Positions 45,351 through 56,679 of a DNA stretch of 64,000 nucleotides are shown here, piece after piece (the first letter of the stretch is position 1; each line of letters begins with the position of its first letter). A program made the translations under genes and the position numbers. The notes beneath the pieces were generated by a model. The model made no database searches. It saw nothing but the letters and a program-made list of their open reading frames with translations, and was not told where the DNA came from. This stretch comes from Nematopogon swammerdamellus (taxonomy: Eukaryota > Arthropoda > Insecta > Lepidoptera > Adelidae): positions 15,521,791 to 15,585,790 of the forward strand of contig OX336344.1 in NCBI GenBank assembly GCA_946902875.1, given 5' to 3'.

Positions 45351-45462
45351 ACCTCCAAGCCGGACTGGCATGGCACCTCCTCGGCGGTGAAATTGGCTGC
45401 GCCTGAGGCTTCGACCTCGGGCAGAGCAACCCAGTTCTCAGTTTATGTGCATACATAAATAC

Positions 45463-46330
45463 CACTCGTTGTATCCCGACAATCGGGGTGAGCAGAGTAG
45501 TCGGTGTTGTGCTGGAAGAACTCTTGTAAATTACAGCACAACACCGACCACCACGTTTAGCAAACTATTAAGCGGGGACTCCACTGCGGCGCACGGTCAC
45601 GCTGCGCACGTGTGTCTAGATTCGCTCCTATGGATTTATATGGAGGCGTCTCCACTGCGAGCTGCGTGCAGCTGCGTGGATGTGTGACGTCACACCCACG
45701 GCTACGCGTGTGTTTGGCTTTGCTAGGCGAGCGAAGCCAGACCCACGCAGCTCGCTCCCCTCCACCCGCGCACGCACTCCCCTCCCGCTGCCGCAGCGCT
45801 CATCTCGCTCGCTCTCGCTCCTATCCAGTATAGTTCGCAGCTTTGTGTTGTGCCAACAGCGGCGCTGTGCAGTGCAGTCAAGTGCAGTGCAGTGCACTTA
45901 AATATAGATTTAAAAATATAGATTTTAAAATTACTTTAAAACTGTCGAGATCGAGTAAAATCAACGCTTGCGCCGCACGTCCGCTTCGTTTGAAATGTTC
46001 CAACAAATGAAGCGCGTGGCTCGGCATAGCTGGCTGTGGAGTCGCCCACGTACACGCGCATCCGTGTGCTTGGCTAGGCCATGCGTGTGCGTGCACATCC
46101 GTGCGCCGCTGTGGAGTCCCAGCTTTAGGACAATATAACTATCAGCAGCAAGTAAGGCACGAAGACCCATCTGCTACATGACTCGGTGGAAGGACCGTAC
46201 AAAGGTGAGAGATGATTAACCTGTCGCCCTTATGAAGGGCATCTTGTCATTATCCCTTAGTCGCCTTTTACGACATGCTCGGGGAGAAATGCAGTGGGGC
46301 TATTCTTATTAAGTACCGACCCCATACGGT
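45463..46330 (+). repeat. family C repeat, split by Harbinger-type insertion
   Basis: 45463-45567 (ACAATCGGGGTGAGCAGAGT ... CACGTTTAGCAAACTATTA) resumes at 46128 (GGACAATATAACTATCA ... GAAGACCCATCTGCTACATG) and ends with the CGGGGAGAAATGCAGTGGGG module at 46280-46325. Confidence 0.8.
45571..46124. mobile_element. PIF/Harbinger-type non-autonomous element, TTA target duplication
   Basis: 554 bp with imperfect terminal inverted repeats: AGCGGGGACTCCACTGCGGC at left, and AGCTGGGACTCCACAGCGGC at right read inverted. It is flanked by TTA at 45568-45570 and 46125-46127. Removing the element plus one TTA restores the family C sequence, so the borders are certain. It is GC-rich in its left half. It contains no recognisable transposase. 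Confidence 0.8.
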
Positions 46331-46334
46331 AACA

Positions 46335-46870
46335 TGTGCAATATATGGAAAAGTTAATTTTGCTTTCGGTCAGTGTAGCCGGCACGTCCAAAGGGAATAA
46401 CTGACACTTCCTTGAGAACTTTAAGACTTAGGATGTTCGGTTAGTTTTTCCTGTAAAAATAATTTTAGACTCGTAAATTTTTTTTATAAGTAAGTATCGT
46501 TTAAACTATGCATTTTACAATCATTAAAAAAATTATTTGTTTTCGTATATAATGATCCCTTTCCATTGATACGTCCCATGAAAAAAAATTAGTTTTTTAC
46601 TTTCTAATTTTGGTCACCAAACTCTATATGTTGAACTTTTTTCGTCCAGTAGATTCGGAGAAAAGAAGCTATGACACACGGAGAAACAGACGGACAGACA
46701 CGGGAGTGATCCTATAAGGGTATTTTCTTCTGTTGAGGCACGGAACCCTAAAAACGTGCAAGTATTTCATCTCTCTCTCATTTGCTTACTCACATTTTAC
46801 TCACGACGACGACGCGGCGACGACAGTACGGTGATGTTGTTAACTCCTAAAAAGTACGTACCTACATAAG
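46335..46870. other. no gene recognised; SINE and repeat scraps
   Basis: 46360-46400 is a SINE-body scrap (CAGTGTAGCCGGCACG). 46655-46760 is an inverted AGGGTTCCGTA-type repeat with GACAGACA text, ending GCACGGAACCCTAAAAACGT. Confidence 0.5.
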
Positions 46871-46874
46871 TAAT

Positions 46875-47085
46875 TTTTTATGGAACCTTATATTGTTGTA
46901 TCACCTGCTGCCCTTAATATGAGCCTGTTACAACTTCATCCTGTTGGCACTAGGCGCCGCCGTTTCATAGCTTCCCTTTGGTCGCGTCGGTTACACTGAA
47001 CTGTCCGGAAAATATTTTGAACCGTTTCGGCTGATCTTCATTCAGTGCGGTGGTATGTCCACACACAACCCGGACGGGATGTAAT
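46875..47085 (-). repeat. diverged SINE copy
   Basis: TTTTTTATGGAACCT, then CTTCCCTTTGGTCGCGTCGG / TTACACTGAACTG and CAGTGCGGTGGTATG follow the shared-body order but with many substitutions. It is an old copy. Confidence 0.55.
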
Positions 47086-47544
47086 CTCGTTTCTGTGTAT
47101 TTATTACCAGGATGCCATCCTACATTCAAACCCGGTCCAGTGGCCCCGCGCTCCGGAAAGCAAACTGCTCTATTCCAGTTGTCAATATTTGAGTGGACTG
47201 ACTGACGCTGAATTGATCGAGGTGGCGAAAATTTTGTTAGGTTATATTTTTGAGGAGATACGAATCGAACTTCACGGGTGCACGGTGATGCCAGATCTCA
47301 GTCAGTCGATAGTCAGATGTATTTACAATCATTAGATATATAAAAAAATATGTAAGTAATTATTTTTTAAGACACATAAACGAATAAAGAGAGAACGCAT
47401 ATAGGCGACTTTATCCATTACCCGGGATGCCAGCTCGCCATACTTCTTCGTGTCAGAAACCATGGTCAGAATTAGATGAATGATGTATCATTCATCTAAT
47501 TCTTTGGTCTTGTTGACTATAATCATCAACCAAGCAATCATCAA

Positions 47545-47925
47545 TCATCATCAATACTAATAATAAATCTGTAAGGGATGGTGATGGAGTAAGTTACTTT
47601 GTTTTATGAGATATTGCGTTTGTAGGCTCTATGTATGATAGTAAAACTAAATTGATGATTTTTAGAAATCTTTTCTGTATGCATGTATGTATGTATGTAT
47701 GTTCCTCCATAACTCTTAAATCGATTATTCGAATTCGATAAAACTTACTACAAGCACATTTTACTATACGTGACACAGGATAGGCTAAATAAAATTCAGT
47801 TCCGGTTACGCTAAGATGTGGCTCTCATACAAACCGAATTGTTCCGCGCGCCGAAATAAAGGTACGGTAGCGGGCTTACTTACTTTCATGCGAGCGAACC
47901 CGCGGGCAAAAGCTAGTATTGATAA
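47545..47925 (-). repeat. GCCCGCGG-cap family repeat with GTAT tract
   Basis: Begins near AATACTAATAATAAATCTGT, has a (GTAT)n tract at about 47680-47702, and ends with ATGCGAGCGAACCCGCGGGC, the inverted cap motif. Confidence 0.5.
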
Positions 47926-48267
47926 TAAATGCGTTACCAAAATATGTGAATCTCTCTTTACTTTGTGCAACTACTAACTGCTACTCTGAAATTTGTAAAA
48001 CGACACTCGATAATAAACTTCATCCCGAGTGCTAAGTTTCTTTCGTGCACCGATTCAACAAAATGGCGCCCTCTCAAATGTTTCAAAGCACCAAGGAAGC
48101 CTCTGTATGAAGTTTCACAATCCTGAAGTTTACAACAGATGCGCACGAATGCGGCGGAGCGTACAGAGCGAATTTCAGCTCGCTCCATACACTCGTCTCT
48201 GATCCACACGAGAATTATGTCAACGATCAAAATGTCCTTGCTTATAAGAAAAATAACACTTTCCAAC

Positions 48268-48700
48268 TTCCTTTTTAGGGTTCCGTATCCATACGGAAGC
48301 CTACAACGTCTGTTTCTCCGTCTGTCTGTATGTCTGTCCGTCCGTCCGTCCGTCCTAGACCTGTATATTTTGAATCGTAATAGGTAGCCGGTTGAAAATT
48401 TCACAGAATATGTGTTATTAAGGATGACATGCCAACAAATAATAAAAAATCTAAAAGAAAAAAAAATAAGGAGACCCCTTATTTTTTCCCATACAAAAAA
48501 CGTGCTAACATCATTATGTTTACTTCAATTATGTGTACTCAGTGATAGATGGCGCGACAGGCAATTTGGTATGGCAGATACAAAAGATATCTATCCCGGT
48601 TCTTTGACAGGTTCACAGGTATGGTATTGCGGATCTACGGAACCCTCTGTGCGTGAGTTAAACTCGCCATTGACCGACTTTTATATATCTTGCTTGAAAG
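48268..48700 (+). repeat. AGGGTTCCGTA-type element with inverted ends
   Basis: The left part TTTTTAGGGTTCCGTATCC is followed by CTGTCTGT/CCGTCCGT tracts. The right part holds the inverse motif TACGGAACCCTCTGTGCGTG (48636-48656). The opposing AGGGTTCCGTA ends suggest one element. Confidence 0.5.
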
Positions 48701-48759
48701 GCTATTATCGGCAGCTCCATAATCGGATAAGGATGCACTTGTATTGTAGTTCTTAATCG

Positions 48760-49440
48760 GGACACAGGAATGTGCCAGGTAACGCTGAACTAAATGTCTC
48801 TCCACAAATTTATATTTTGGACTATTTTTGCTACTTCATTCGAAAAATTGTAGTTTTTTTTTCTGTTTCAATTCACATTCGATAGGCAAACTTCATTAAG
48901 CAAAATTATATTCAAATGCCACATATTTACAACAGTTATGAAAACTACCATTGAAACGTTTCACAGAGTTCTCAGGCCGCAAATTACAACAAAGGACAGC
49001 GCATACGTCCGCTTCGTTACGCCATCAAATAAATTTTCCCCAACAAGAGTGAGCATCGAACATTGGAACCGCAAAGTGCGATTCAGCCGTATTTCACTCA
49101 ACACATCCGAGTTCGTGTATGCACGCGCGCGCGCCGTCACAAGAGCACTTTGTTGTTGCCGTAGTGATAAATTTAATTTGCAACGATACAGCGATTGTTT
49201 TATGTTTGACGCCTACGGTATTTTTTTTTCGAGTATGGCGTGAAGTTTACCACTGTGCATTGCGAAGATAAACTACATTGGCTTGTAATTTCTACTAGTA
49301 CTATTAAATTTAACTACTGCTTTTAAATTATATTTGCTAGATTAATATTTAAAGAGGGTCTGAATTTAAGGAATAACTATTTTGAAGGAATAATTCTCCT
49401 TTCATTTAAGTTTTTTAAATTTTTCATTCAGTAATTTACA
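48760..49440. other. no gene recognised
   Basis: A 101-residue open frame at 48938-49243 has no recognisable motif and lacks codon bias. Confidence 0.45.
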
Positions 49441-49445
49441 AGAGT

Positions 49446-49510
49446 ACTTGTAGCACAATATCGATTACTCTGCTTGCCCCGATTGTCGGGATACAGCGTG
49501 TGGTATGCAT
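49446..49510 (-). repeat. family C fragment
   Basis: GTAGCACAATATCGATTACT then TGCCCCGATTGTCGGGATAC is the distal end of family C in inverse orientation. Confidence 0.6.
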
Positions 49511-49947
49511 AATAAATTATTACTACACTATTTCTATACTACGCCTTACTAAATTTATATGATTAAATAATATATTATGTAAATTATGTAAGGAAATATC
49601 TATTACGGTCTCATATACATATTATACGAAGTCCCATAAATCATGAGTCTAATACTTACAAAATTAATTCTCGCCATGAAAAATACGTTTCAGTCTTCTC
49701 TCTATGAATATTAATATATTTTCAGAATACGGCTCAGGAGGTCGAATGGTCTAAAATGAAACATCCCAATTGACTTAGTGCTGTGTCAGCGATGGATAGA
49801 CCCTCACAATTTCTTTAGCAGAACCCTCCGAACAAAAGGAATGAACTCACACAAAGCGCTTATTGTGGAAACCGCGACAACAGTGTAGGGCGAGAACGAG
49901 CAAGGGATTCCGACGATATATCGAGAAATATATTTGACGCACATTAT

Positions 49948-50347
49948 TTTTATGTAATCAGGTATAGAGTCAGAGGGGCCAAAGCACCTGCACCAACCAG
50001 CCAATATCACCTCCGAGAAGCTACATAGGTGCCATACCGGAGACTTCCTTTTTGGATTGCTGGCTATACTGGACTAGAGGAACTATGTGTTAGTTCCTCT
50101 ATGCCGAGGTCATCTCGGCCATGGCAATGCAGCCATCTTACATCCAGTACGGTGGTACCAATCCAGTCGGCTACAATTTGAGCCTACCACTTAATAAGAG
50201 CAAGGGATGAGACCTACACTTTTACATCGGCTCCGAACGGTATGTAAATTTTTCCGTTAGAAAAAAACTCATCGGTACACGCGGACCAGATTCGAACCTT
50301 AGACCTCTCACAAGAGAAGCAGACGCCCAGAAGTCGACATACGGCCA
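49948..50347 (-). repeat. tRNA-headed SINE, second long copy
   Basis: Follows 2780-3183 throughout (AGCCAATATCACCTCCGAGA, TCCAGTACGGTGGTACCAA, AAAAACTCATCGGTACACGC). It contains an extra hairpin AGAGGAAC...GTTCCTCT near 50073-50098. The B box is degraded to one mismatch. Confidence 0.75.
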
Positions 50348-50349
50348 CC

Positions 50350-50700
50350 CGCCGCATATCGACGTCTGTCGACGAATCTCGACGAAATCGAGAATATTAA
50401 GAGAAAAGTAACACTAAGAAAGTAAACATTGCGTGCAGATCCTCCGGGATAAAATGTGACTTGCTCTCTGTACGAGTTGGCTACTAGAAAGTTCCACAAA
50501 GAGCTAGAACCACAAGCGCTTACGGGAATAGCCGCCGGCGCATCTAAACCGAGACTCCTGGGGATGCGCAAGCAATCCCAATTACCTACATAAAGTTTAT
50601 TATAGTTATGTCTAAATACATTTACATTACCTATTTATTTCACGTCAGATTTAGTTTAGGTAGTAACTCTGTATAATACCGGTAATCAACGAGAATGCAT
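50350..50700. other. no gene recognised
   Basis: A minus-strand open frame of 87 residues (50308-50571) follows an acceptor-like CGCATCCCCAG, but codon use is unbiased and no motif is recognised. Confidence 0.4.
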
Positions 50701-50704
50701 GAAT

Positions 50705-50815
50705 AACATTATGAATGTCGAAGATGCGTCAGAGGTGCCAGGATCGCGGCACGGGTAGATCCGCTGTCTCTACCTACTACATTGCGAAACCGGTGCGGCG
50801 GCGTGAACCTATTTA
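50705..50815 (+). repeat. degraded LINE 3' end block
   Basis: GATGCGTCAGAGGTGCCAGG / GGCACGGGTAGATCCGCTGT / CTCTACCTACTACATTGCGA parallels 17342-17450. Confidence 0.45.
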
Positions 50816-51079
50816 TGTAGAATTTTATGTGTTTTTTTTTGTGTAGATTTAGGAATTAATTGCTGAATTGTTTGGGCAACACGTTTGGGCTGTAGGGAGT
50901 TGTTTTTTTGTAAGTGTTTTTTTTTTGTTTATGGTCTGGCTTAAAACCTTAAAACCAGCGACTCCATGTCGCTCGTTAGCTATATGCAGTCACATGCTTT
51001 GCCACATCCTTTTCCTGTCGTGGGGGCCGGGGGTACTATACCTATTCTTATATTCCAAATATTTTATTTTAAGCAAAAT

Positions 51080-51345
51080 ATATATCACTTATCCTGTATT
51101 TCTTGTTTCTTGTCGTGTACTGTTCTTCTTTAAATTGTGTGCAATAAAGAGTTTCTATTCTATTCAATCACTGTACTCCTTTTTTAGGTTTCCGTATCCG
51201 GTACGGGACCCTATTACTAAGCCTACGCCGTCTGTCTGTCCGTCCGTCTGTCTGTCCGTCCGTATGTCTGTCTGTCCGAGGGCTGTATCTCTTGAACCGT
51301 AATAGGTAGCCCGTTGAAATTATCAAAGAATATGTGATATTATGG
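51080..51345 (+). repeat. LINE 3' end followed by AGGGTTCCGTA-type repeat
   Basis: TTGTGTGCAATAAAGAGTTT followed by a TATTCTATTC tail ends one element. AGGTTTCCGTATCC with CTGTCTGTCC tracts and CTTGAACCGTAATAGGTAGC starts the next. Confidence 0.55.
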
Positions 51346-51349
51346 CCGA

Positions 51350-52415
51350 TAAAACTACTTACTTACCCACTTAGATTTGCTGATTTATACGCAAACAACG
51401 AAAATATTCCGAAATGCGTCTGTATTTCATACATATGCAACGTGACATAGTGCAGGAAATAAGTGGGGTAAAGTGAATTTTTACGAACGACCGCGAGACA
51501 GGGAGGCCCACAGAGGAAAAAGGGAGGCCCGCCCGGGAGGAGGCAGGGAGCTGCGCGGATAGTTCGCTTAGGACCGGTTACTTATTGTCCTCCGTGGCTA
51601 ACGTACTTTATTAGCACTGAGAATTAACTGCAGGGCTGTTGCGTAACGTTAGATGGAACACACCGCTGGAAAGGCTAGCAACCGGTTATTAAGATACTAG
51701 ATGTACATATTATTTATTACACTTCACTACAGTGCAGTAGGCGGACTAATTGAAAATTTCTTCCATTCAAACTTCATGCAAAAGAAACTGATTTTCTACT
51801 ATGTTAACATTTTGAACCAACTAACACAGTTGGCATTTGTTGAAATTCGCAAAGACGTAAAACTACTCAGAAGTGATTTATACATTTTGATGGCAACCGG
51901 TTGTGTTAATTTTAGAATTTCACATTTCAAGATGTATGCTTCTGATATTATATGGAATATTAGAGTAACTATTTCATGCATGTTCAGTCGCGTGCTGGAC
52001 TTACTTAATAGCCTTCCTGAAAATGACTATAATTTTTTTTTCGTAATCTCTCACCGTAGACTCTCAGACTCATCACCGTACAAAGATACCTTTTGTAATT
52101 TCTGCCTGTACTAGCACTATGAAAATCATGATGAGTAAGTTTACTAATAGGTATATTGTAAACTCTCTCGCTGCCGAGAATGCTTTCAATGTTCATCAAT
52201 TATCAAGTTATTCCAACAACATCCGACTCGGTCGGGCTCGGATCAGAGACACACAGGCAAATTTACTCGACGCTAAACTGTAAGCAGCTTATGGCTTCAT
52301 TCTATGAAAATATATATATACGTAGAAACGACATACATTTCACCTTGTCAGCAACATTTCGTCGGCAATGCACTACATTTGACAGAAGATACGTGAGTAA
52401 TCAAAGGTGTTCAAT
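51350..52415. other. no gene recognised
   Basis: 51480-51560 is a short GC-rich patch. A 137-residue plus-strand open frame (51701-52114) is AT-driven and has no known motif. Confidence 0.45.
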
Positions 52416-52417
52416 AC

Positions 52418-52600
52418 TTTTTTTAATGGAACCAGATATTGTTGGATACACCACCTACTAAACCCGTGTTGTATTGTATTGTATTGTTTATTGATCATTC
52501 ATATGGCAGTTAGACTGCGCTCGAACTTGTCACAATTTGTTCTATCCGGTTCGATTACACCCACGAAGAAGAACCGTCAAGAAACATCGCAGGGTATTTT
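52418..52600 (-). repeat. SINE tail scrap plus LINE 3' end with AATAC tail
   Basis: TTTTTTTAATGGAACCAGAT is a SINE tail. From 52463, GTATTGTATTGTTTATTGAT and CGGTTCGATTACACCCACGA equal the LINE end at 1944-2085. Confidence 0.6.
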
Positions 52601-52782
52601 TTTATACCTATTTTTACAAGTTTTTAGTGACTAGCCACATAATAACACCGCCCATAGTCTATAGAAAACACGGCTTGAGAGCAAGATTAACAATTTTTCT
52701 GAGAGTTCTGACTACAAAGACTTATTAATTAAGTGGATCAGGTGTAAAGAGCCTTTGTCGCGATGTTACCAATTAACACCAT

Positions 52783-52970
52783 TGTGAACTAGGTGCTATA
52801 TCAGCGCTTTCCTTTGGTCGTGCCAGCTATGTACACTGAACTGGATGGAAATCATGATTCTATTTGCACCAATTCGACCGATCTTTTATTCGGTGCGGTG
52901 CTATTACTAACTAGTAAGATAAGGGAAGGAACTTACAATTTTACATGGAATCCGAACGATACGGCCGGCC
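52783..52970 (-). repeat. diverged SINE copy
   Basis: TGAACTAGGTGCTATATCAG, TACACTGAACTGGATGGAAA and GGAACTTACAATTTTACATG keep the family order at about 75-80% identity by eye. Confidence 0.55.
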
Positions 52971-53357
52971 TCTACGGCCTTGCCCTCAATTTGGTCGTGT
53001 GCAATTTACTTTTCACCTTTTCGACAAGTTGATGCCCATTCTACAAATTAATTTCCTCCTTCACTGTATAATATTTTAAAAGTCAACACTAATCAACTTC
53101 AACTTCGTGATTATACTTTGTTATTTCGCGCCGACCCAAACTAGTGCGATGTTTTAAGTTAATTTCACGGCGGCGACGTAACATGGCGCGGGACTGCACA
53201 ATGTTTTAACTGAAGGGAGACGGTTCTCTCAACGGTGTGTATATGTATGCTTACATACATACATACATAGACGTATTAGTCGTACATAACATCACGCCTG
53301 TTTCCTAAAGTTGTTAGGCATTAAAATTCAATATTATTATAATGTATCGTCCATATA

Positions 53358-53783
53358 CAGGGTGTTTCAGGAGAGGCTTGAGAAACTTCAGGAATAGAAA
53401 GTACTCATTATTAGAAGAAAAAAATCCTTTTAACTCCAATCGAATTTCCATATTTTTTTTTATACAAAAATTGAAAATTTGAATAAAAACTCGATGGACA
53501 GTGCGTTTGGAGATTTGGCAATAGTGCTTTCTAGGTCTAGGCAGTGCTATTACCTTGTGCAGCCCCTTTTTCTTTTGATGTCATTCAAATTTTAGTGTTT
53601 GGAATTTACCTACATGCAGTTCAGTTCTACTATTAAGCATGTAAGTTAGTCATTTTATTTTTATTTAAAGGTGGACGTAAACCGTCCACCAAATCACGAT
53701 GAAACGATTTTCATGAAAAATTACTATAAAATGACCGAATCTGGGAAAAAGTTTCAGAGCTTTTCGTCTTCAAATACACCCTG
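53358..53783. mobile_element. non-autonomous DNA transposon with CAGGGTGT ends
   Basis: The left end CAGGGTGTTTCAGGAG and right end ...CAAATACACCCTG are short inverted repeats of 8 bp (CAGGGTGT / ACACCCTG). ATA stands on both sides, compatible with a TA or ATA target duplication. The internal 426 bp contain a small hairpin GGTGGACGTAAACCGTCCACC near 53673-53693 and no transposase. Confidence 0.45.
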
Positions 53784-53789
53784 ATACAC

Positions 53790-55245
53790 ATTGTATAAAC
53801 CATAGATACATTCCAAAAATTCAAACCCATGAAAACGCCATCATCATTCGTCATCATCATTTGACACATCAAACATGTAAATATATTTAATGTAATTATT
53901 TATTATCTGACGACTGTTTATAAACTATAAATATTAGATTTGATTCTCGGACAAAGAATAAATAAAAAAAATTATAATATGTGTATTTTTATTTATTGTT
54001 TATAAAATATATATAAAAATCTGAAACGAAATATAGTTATATATAAAAATATTTAATTCATAAAATCAAATTAAAAATAATGTAAATCTAAGTCTTCCAA
54101 AATAATCATTTTAACGGATTTTCCCATGCCACGGTCCTGCCTGACTCACGCCTGACCCCGCTTCATTATGTTTTTACATGATCTTCGGTTTCGAGTAAGT
54201 ACTACGCACAAGCATAATATTACAATAATTGCAAATCGTGTATTGATCAATGTCGCACGCAACTCGCTCAACGGATAATTTTCTTCTCTACAACATTAAT
54301 CGTATAGCAAATGGCGACAAATAATTTTGAAGTAGCGGCGCGTAGGAGTTTGTTCGGTGCGACCTTATTCAGGGACTGAAAATGTTAGACTTATTATTCC
54401 GGTTCGATTGCCCGTGGGCGCCGTCGGACTACACCTCTACGTTAGTATGGCGCGCGGAATATGACGTGCTTCCCATAAAAAAAAAATTGTACCGAAACTC
54501 ATCCCAAATATGTAATACCTCAAGATTTTCCCATCGTTAACATCACCCCGGCGCGGCGGCGCGTGTACGTATACCTACATAAACTGCATGTAAGAGTTAT
54601 GTACGCCCGCATAGTATGATTTGAACAAATACCCATAAAATATTTCATATAAAATGTTTTAATCACCCGATGAATTAATACGTGTGTACCGTAACCACTA
54701 TATATTTCTTGTACTGAAATAATTTCGAAGTCAAAATGTTATTCTTACGCAATTTTTCGGTATCTTCGTGTAAAGGTTTTCGTATTTCGTATGGTACCGT
54801 TATTAAAAAGTATTTAGTCCCTAGCCTTCTCTCGTAGTTTATTCAAATTCACACTCAGTTGAAGTTGAATTAGCGCCAAGTTAAAGTCGCAGAAGCAATC
54901 GGACGCGACAAACTGCTATAATTAAGTGAGGAATTAGCATAATTTTCGGAGGGCACCGCTTAAACAATTACCTCGACTTAATACTTTTCGTTAGGCGGCT
55001 GAGTTATTGTTGAAAATTAAATTGGGTATAAGTATTTCGTTTTAAATGTTGAACAGACATGTGGTGGTAACGAAACAATAATTAAGAAATTGTTAGTATT
55101 TATGTGTAAACATCTATACTTACTGGGATTGCGATAATTTTTCGAGGCTGGCTGAATTGCTATTTGGTATATACCAGTAACATTGAAACTCGTGAACGAA
55201 AGCTCACGTAAGTACCGCTACTCACACTATTGGCCATTATTGCCA
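53790..55245. other. AT-rich stretch, no gene recognised
   Basis: Very AT-rich at 53880-54110. No feature supported. Confidence 0.5.
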
Positions 55246-55606
55246 GCCTCGGTAGCCTAGCGGTGCGGTCGGTCGACTGTTGGTCGTGATCGCACAGCTG
55301 GGCGCGGTCAGTACTTGGATGGGTTACCGCTCGACCGCTGCTGGAGGCTAACCGTGGTTAGGATTCTACGTAAAACTGTAGCTCCCTACCCTTCTTACCT
55401 TACTAGGTGGTAGGGTTTACCCCGCCCGGGTTGTTATCACCGCACTGAAATATGCTATGCAAATAGTTCGTGTTTTCCGTTCAGTTCAGCCGGCACGACC
55501 GAAGGGAAGCACTTAATTCACCAAGGTGTTATGGGCCGCCATCACAGGGTTGACTACATCACAGGTGATGTAGTCAACCCTATCAGTATCCATATAAAAA
55601 AAAAAA
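55246..55606 (+). repeat. full-length SINE with 5S/tRNA-like head
   Basis: Plus-strand copy. The head CCTCGGTAGCCTAGCGGTGC contains a tRNA-type A box TAGCCTAGCGG. At 55306-55330 GGTCAGTACTTGGATGGGTT matches the C-box region of insect 5S rRNA with about two differences in 25. The core TACTAGGTGGTAGGG, the body and an A-tail follow. The tail region holds a perfect palindrome AGGGTTGACTACATCAC...GTGATGTAGTCAACCCT. The copy has lost ~25 bp in the body around 55500-55520. Confidence 0.85.
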
Positions 55607-55609
55607 TCA

Positions 55610-56040
55610 GTCAATCTGAAAGAGAGACCGACGAGGGAAACTTCAGGACGTCGTCGTCGTTACGGCGGTAAATTTTTTTTTGTCTCAATACTTTCAAGTT
55701 AGTACCATTTCGACTACAAGTTACTACTTTTGCTCTATTTTCACAAACTGCTACGATCGCTATATTTAGTAACTTTTATATAAAAGCTTGTATATATGCA
55801 TACATAATAGGACATAATGCACATAGGTACTTAAGACATTACCCCGTGCATCGCAGAATGTCCATGGGCATCGTAAGTCACCTACTCGTAAGTGAAACGA
55901 TGCCACATGAGTGTGCGAGTGGACAGACATACTTGTACTTAATCGTACAATCACAGAGTTTTCAATGTGTCTAGTAGCCGGTTTGTTCTATGCCACAGGT
56001 TCTGAATCATGTACGGCAACAAAGTATTTATCAGAATATT
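55610..56040. other. no gene recognised
   Basis: A possible LINE tail scrap (TGTCCATGGGCATCG) lies near 55858-55872. Nothing else. Confidence 0.4.
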
Positions 56041-56045
56041 TCTGG

Positions 56046-56335
56046 GGATCGTGTGAGGCCCGGTGCTTAAAAATAATAGCCCCCACTGCATCTCTCCCCG
56101 TTAATGTCGTAAAAGGCGACTTACAAGATGCCGTGCCAAAGGGCGTATGGGCGGCAAAGGGATAGCCACCTCTCACCTTGGCACGGTCCTTCCATCGAGT
56201 CATGCGGGTGGGTCATGCCTTACTTGCTGCTCGTTAGTTATCTTGTCCGAATACTTTGCGAAACCAGGTGGTCTGTGTTGTGCTGTAATTTAACAGGGTC
56301 CTTGTAGCACAACACAGATTACTCTGCTTATATGT
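56046..56335 (-). repeat. family C copy, inverted, with head module
   Basis: ATAGCCCCCACTGCATCTCT / CCCCGTTAATGTCGTAAAAG / CTTGGCACGGTCCTTCCATC / AGCACAACACAGATTACTCT is family C read from its module end. Confidence 0.7.
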
Positions 56336-56487
56336 GGGTGCGTGATATGTGTGTATGTATGTGTAGCTTCCAGGTGCATACGAGTGCGATGCGAGCGGCC
56401 GTGACCGTGCTGAGCGCGTGCCGCCTGCGCATGCGCATGCGGCACCGAGTGTGCATACTCGGTGGCGCAATGAAATGTAATGCAAGG

Positions 56488-56676
56488 GCTAGCCACCTCT
56501 CACTTTGGCACGTTCATTCCATCGATTCATGCAGCAGGTGCTTGATTGTTATCTTGTTGGAATATACTTTTCTAAACGTGGTGTCGATGTTGTGCTGTAA
56601 TACAAGAGTACTTCCAACACAATATCGACTACTCTTCTTATCCCGATAGTCGGGATACAGCGTGTGGTATGCATGA
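56488..56676 (-). repeat. family C copy, inverted
   Basis: GCTAGCCACCTCTCACTTTG, TCGATTCATGCAGCAGGTGC, CAACACAATATCGACTACTC and CCCGATAGTCGGGATACAGC. It is separated from the previous copy by about 150 bp of GC-rich text. Confidence 0.65.
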
Positions 56677-56679
56677 TAT

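Noticed and set aside
47468..47505. 16-bp-stem hairpin AGAATTAGATGAATGA...
   Set aside because: A short perfect stem with a 4-nt loop. Too small for a precursor and without other context.
51701..52114. 137-codon plus-strand open frame
   Set aside because: AT-driven composition, no motif, no relatives in the window.
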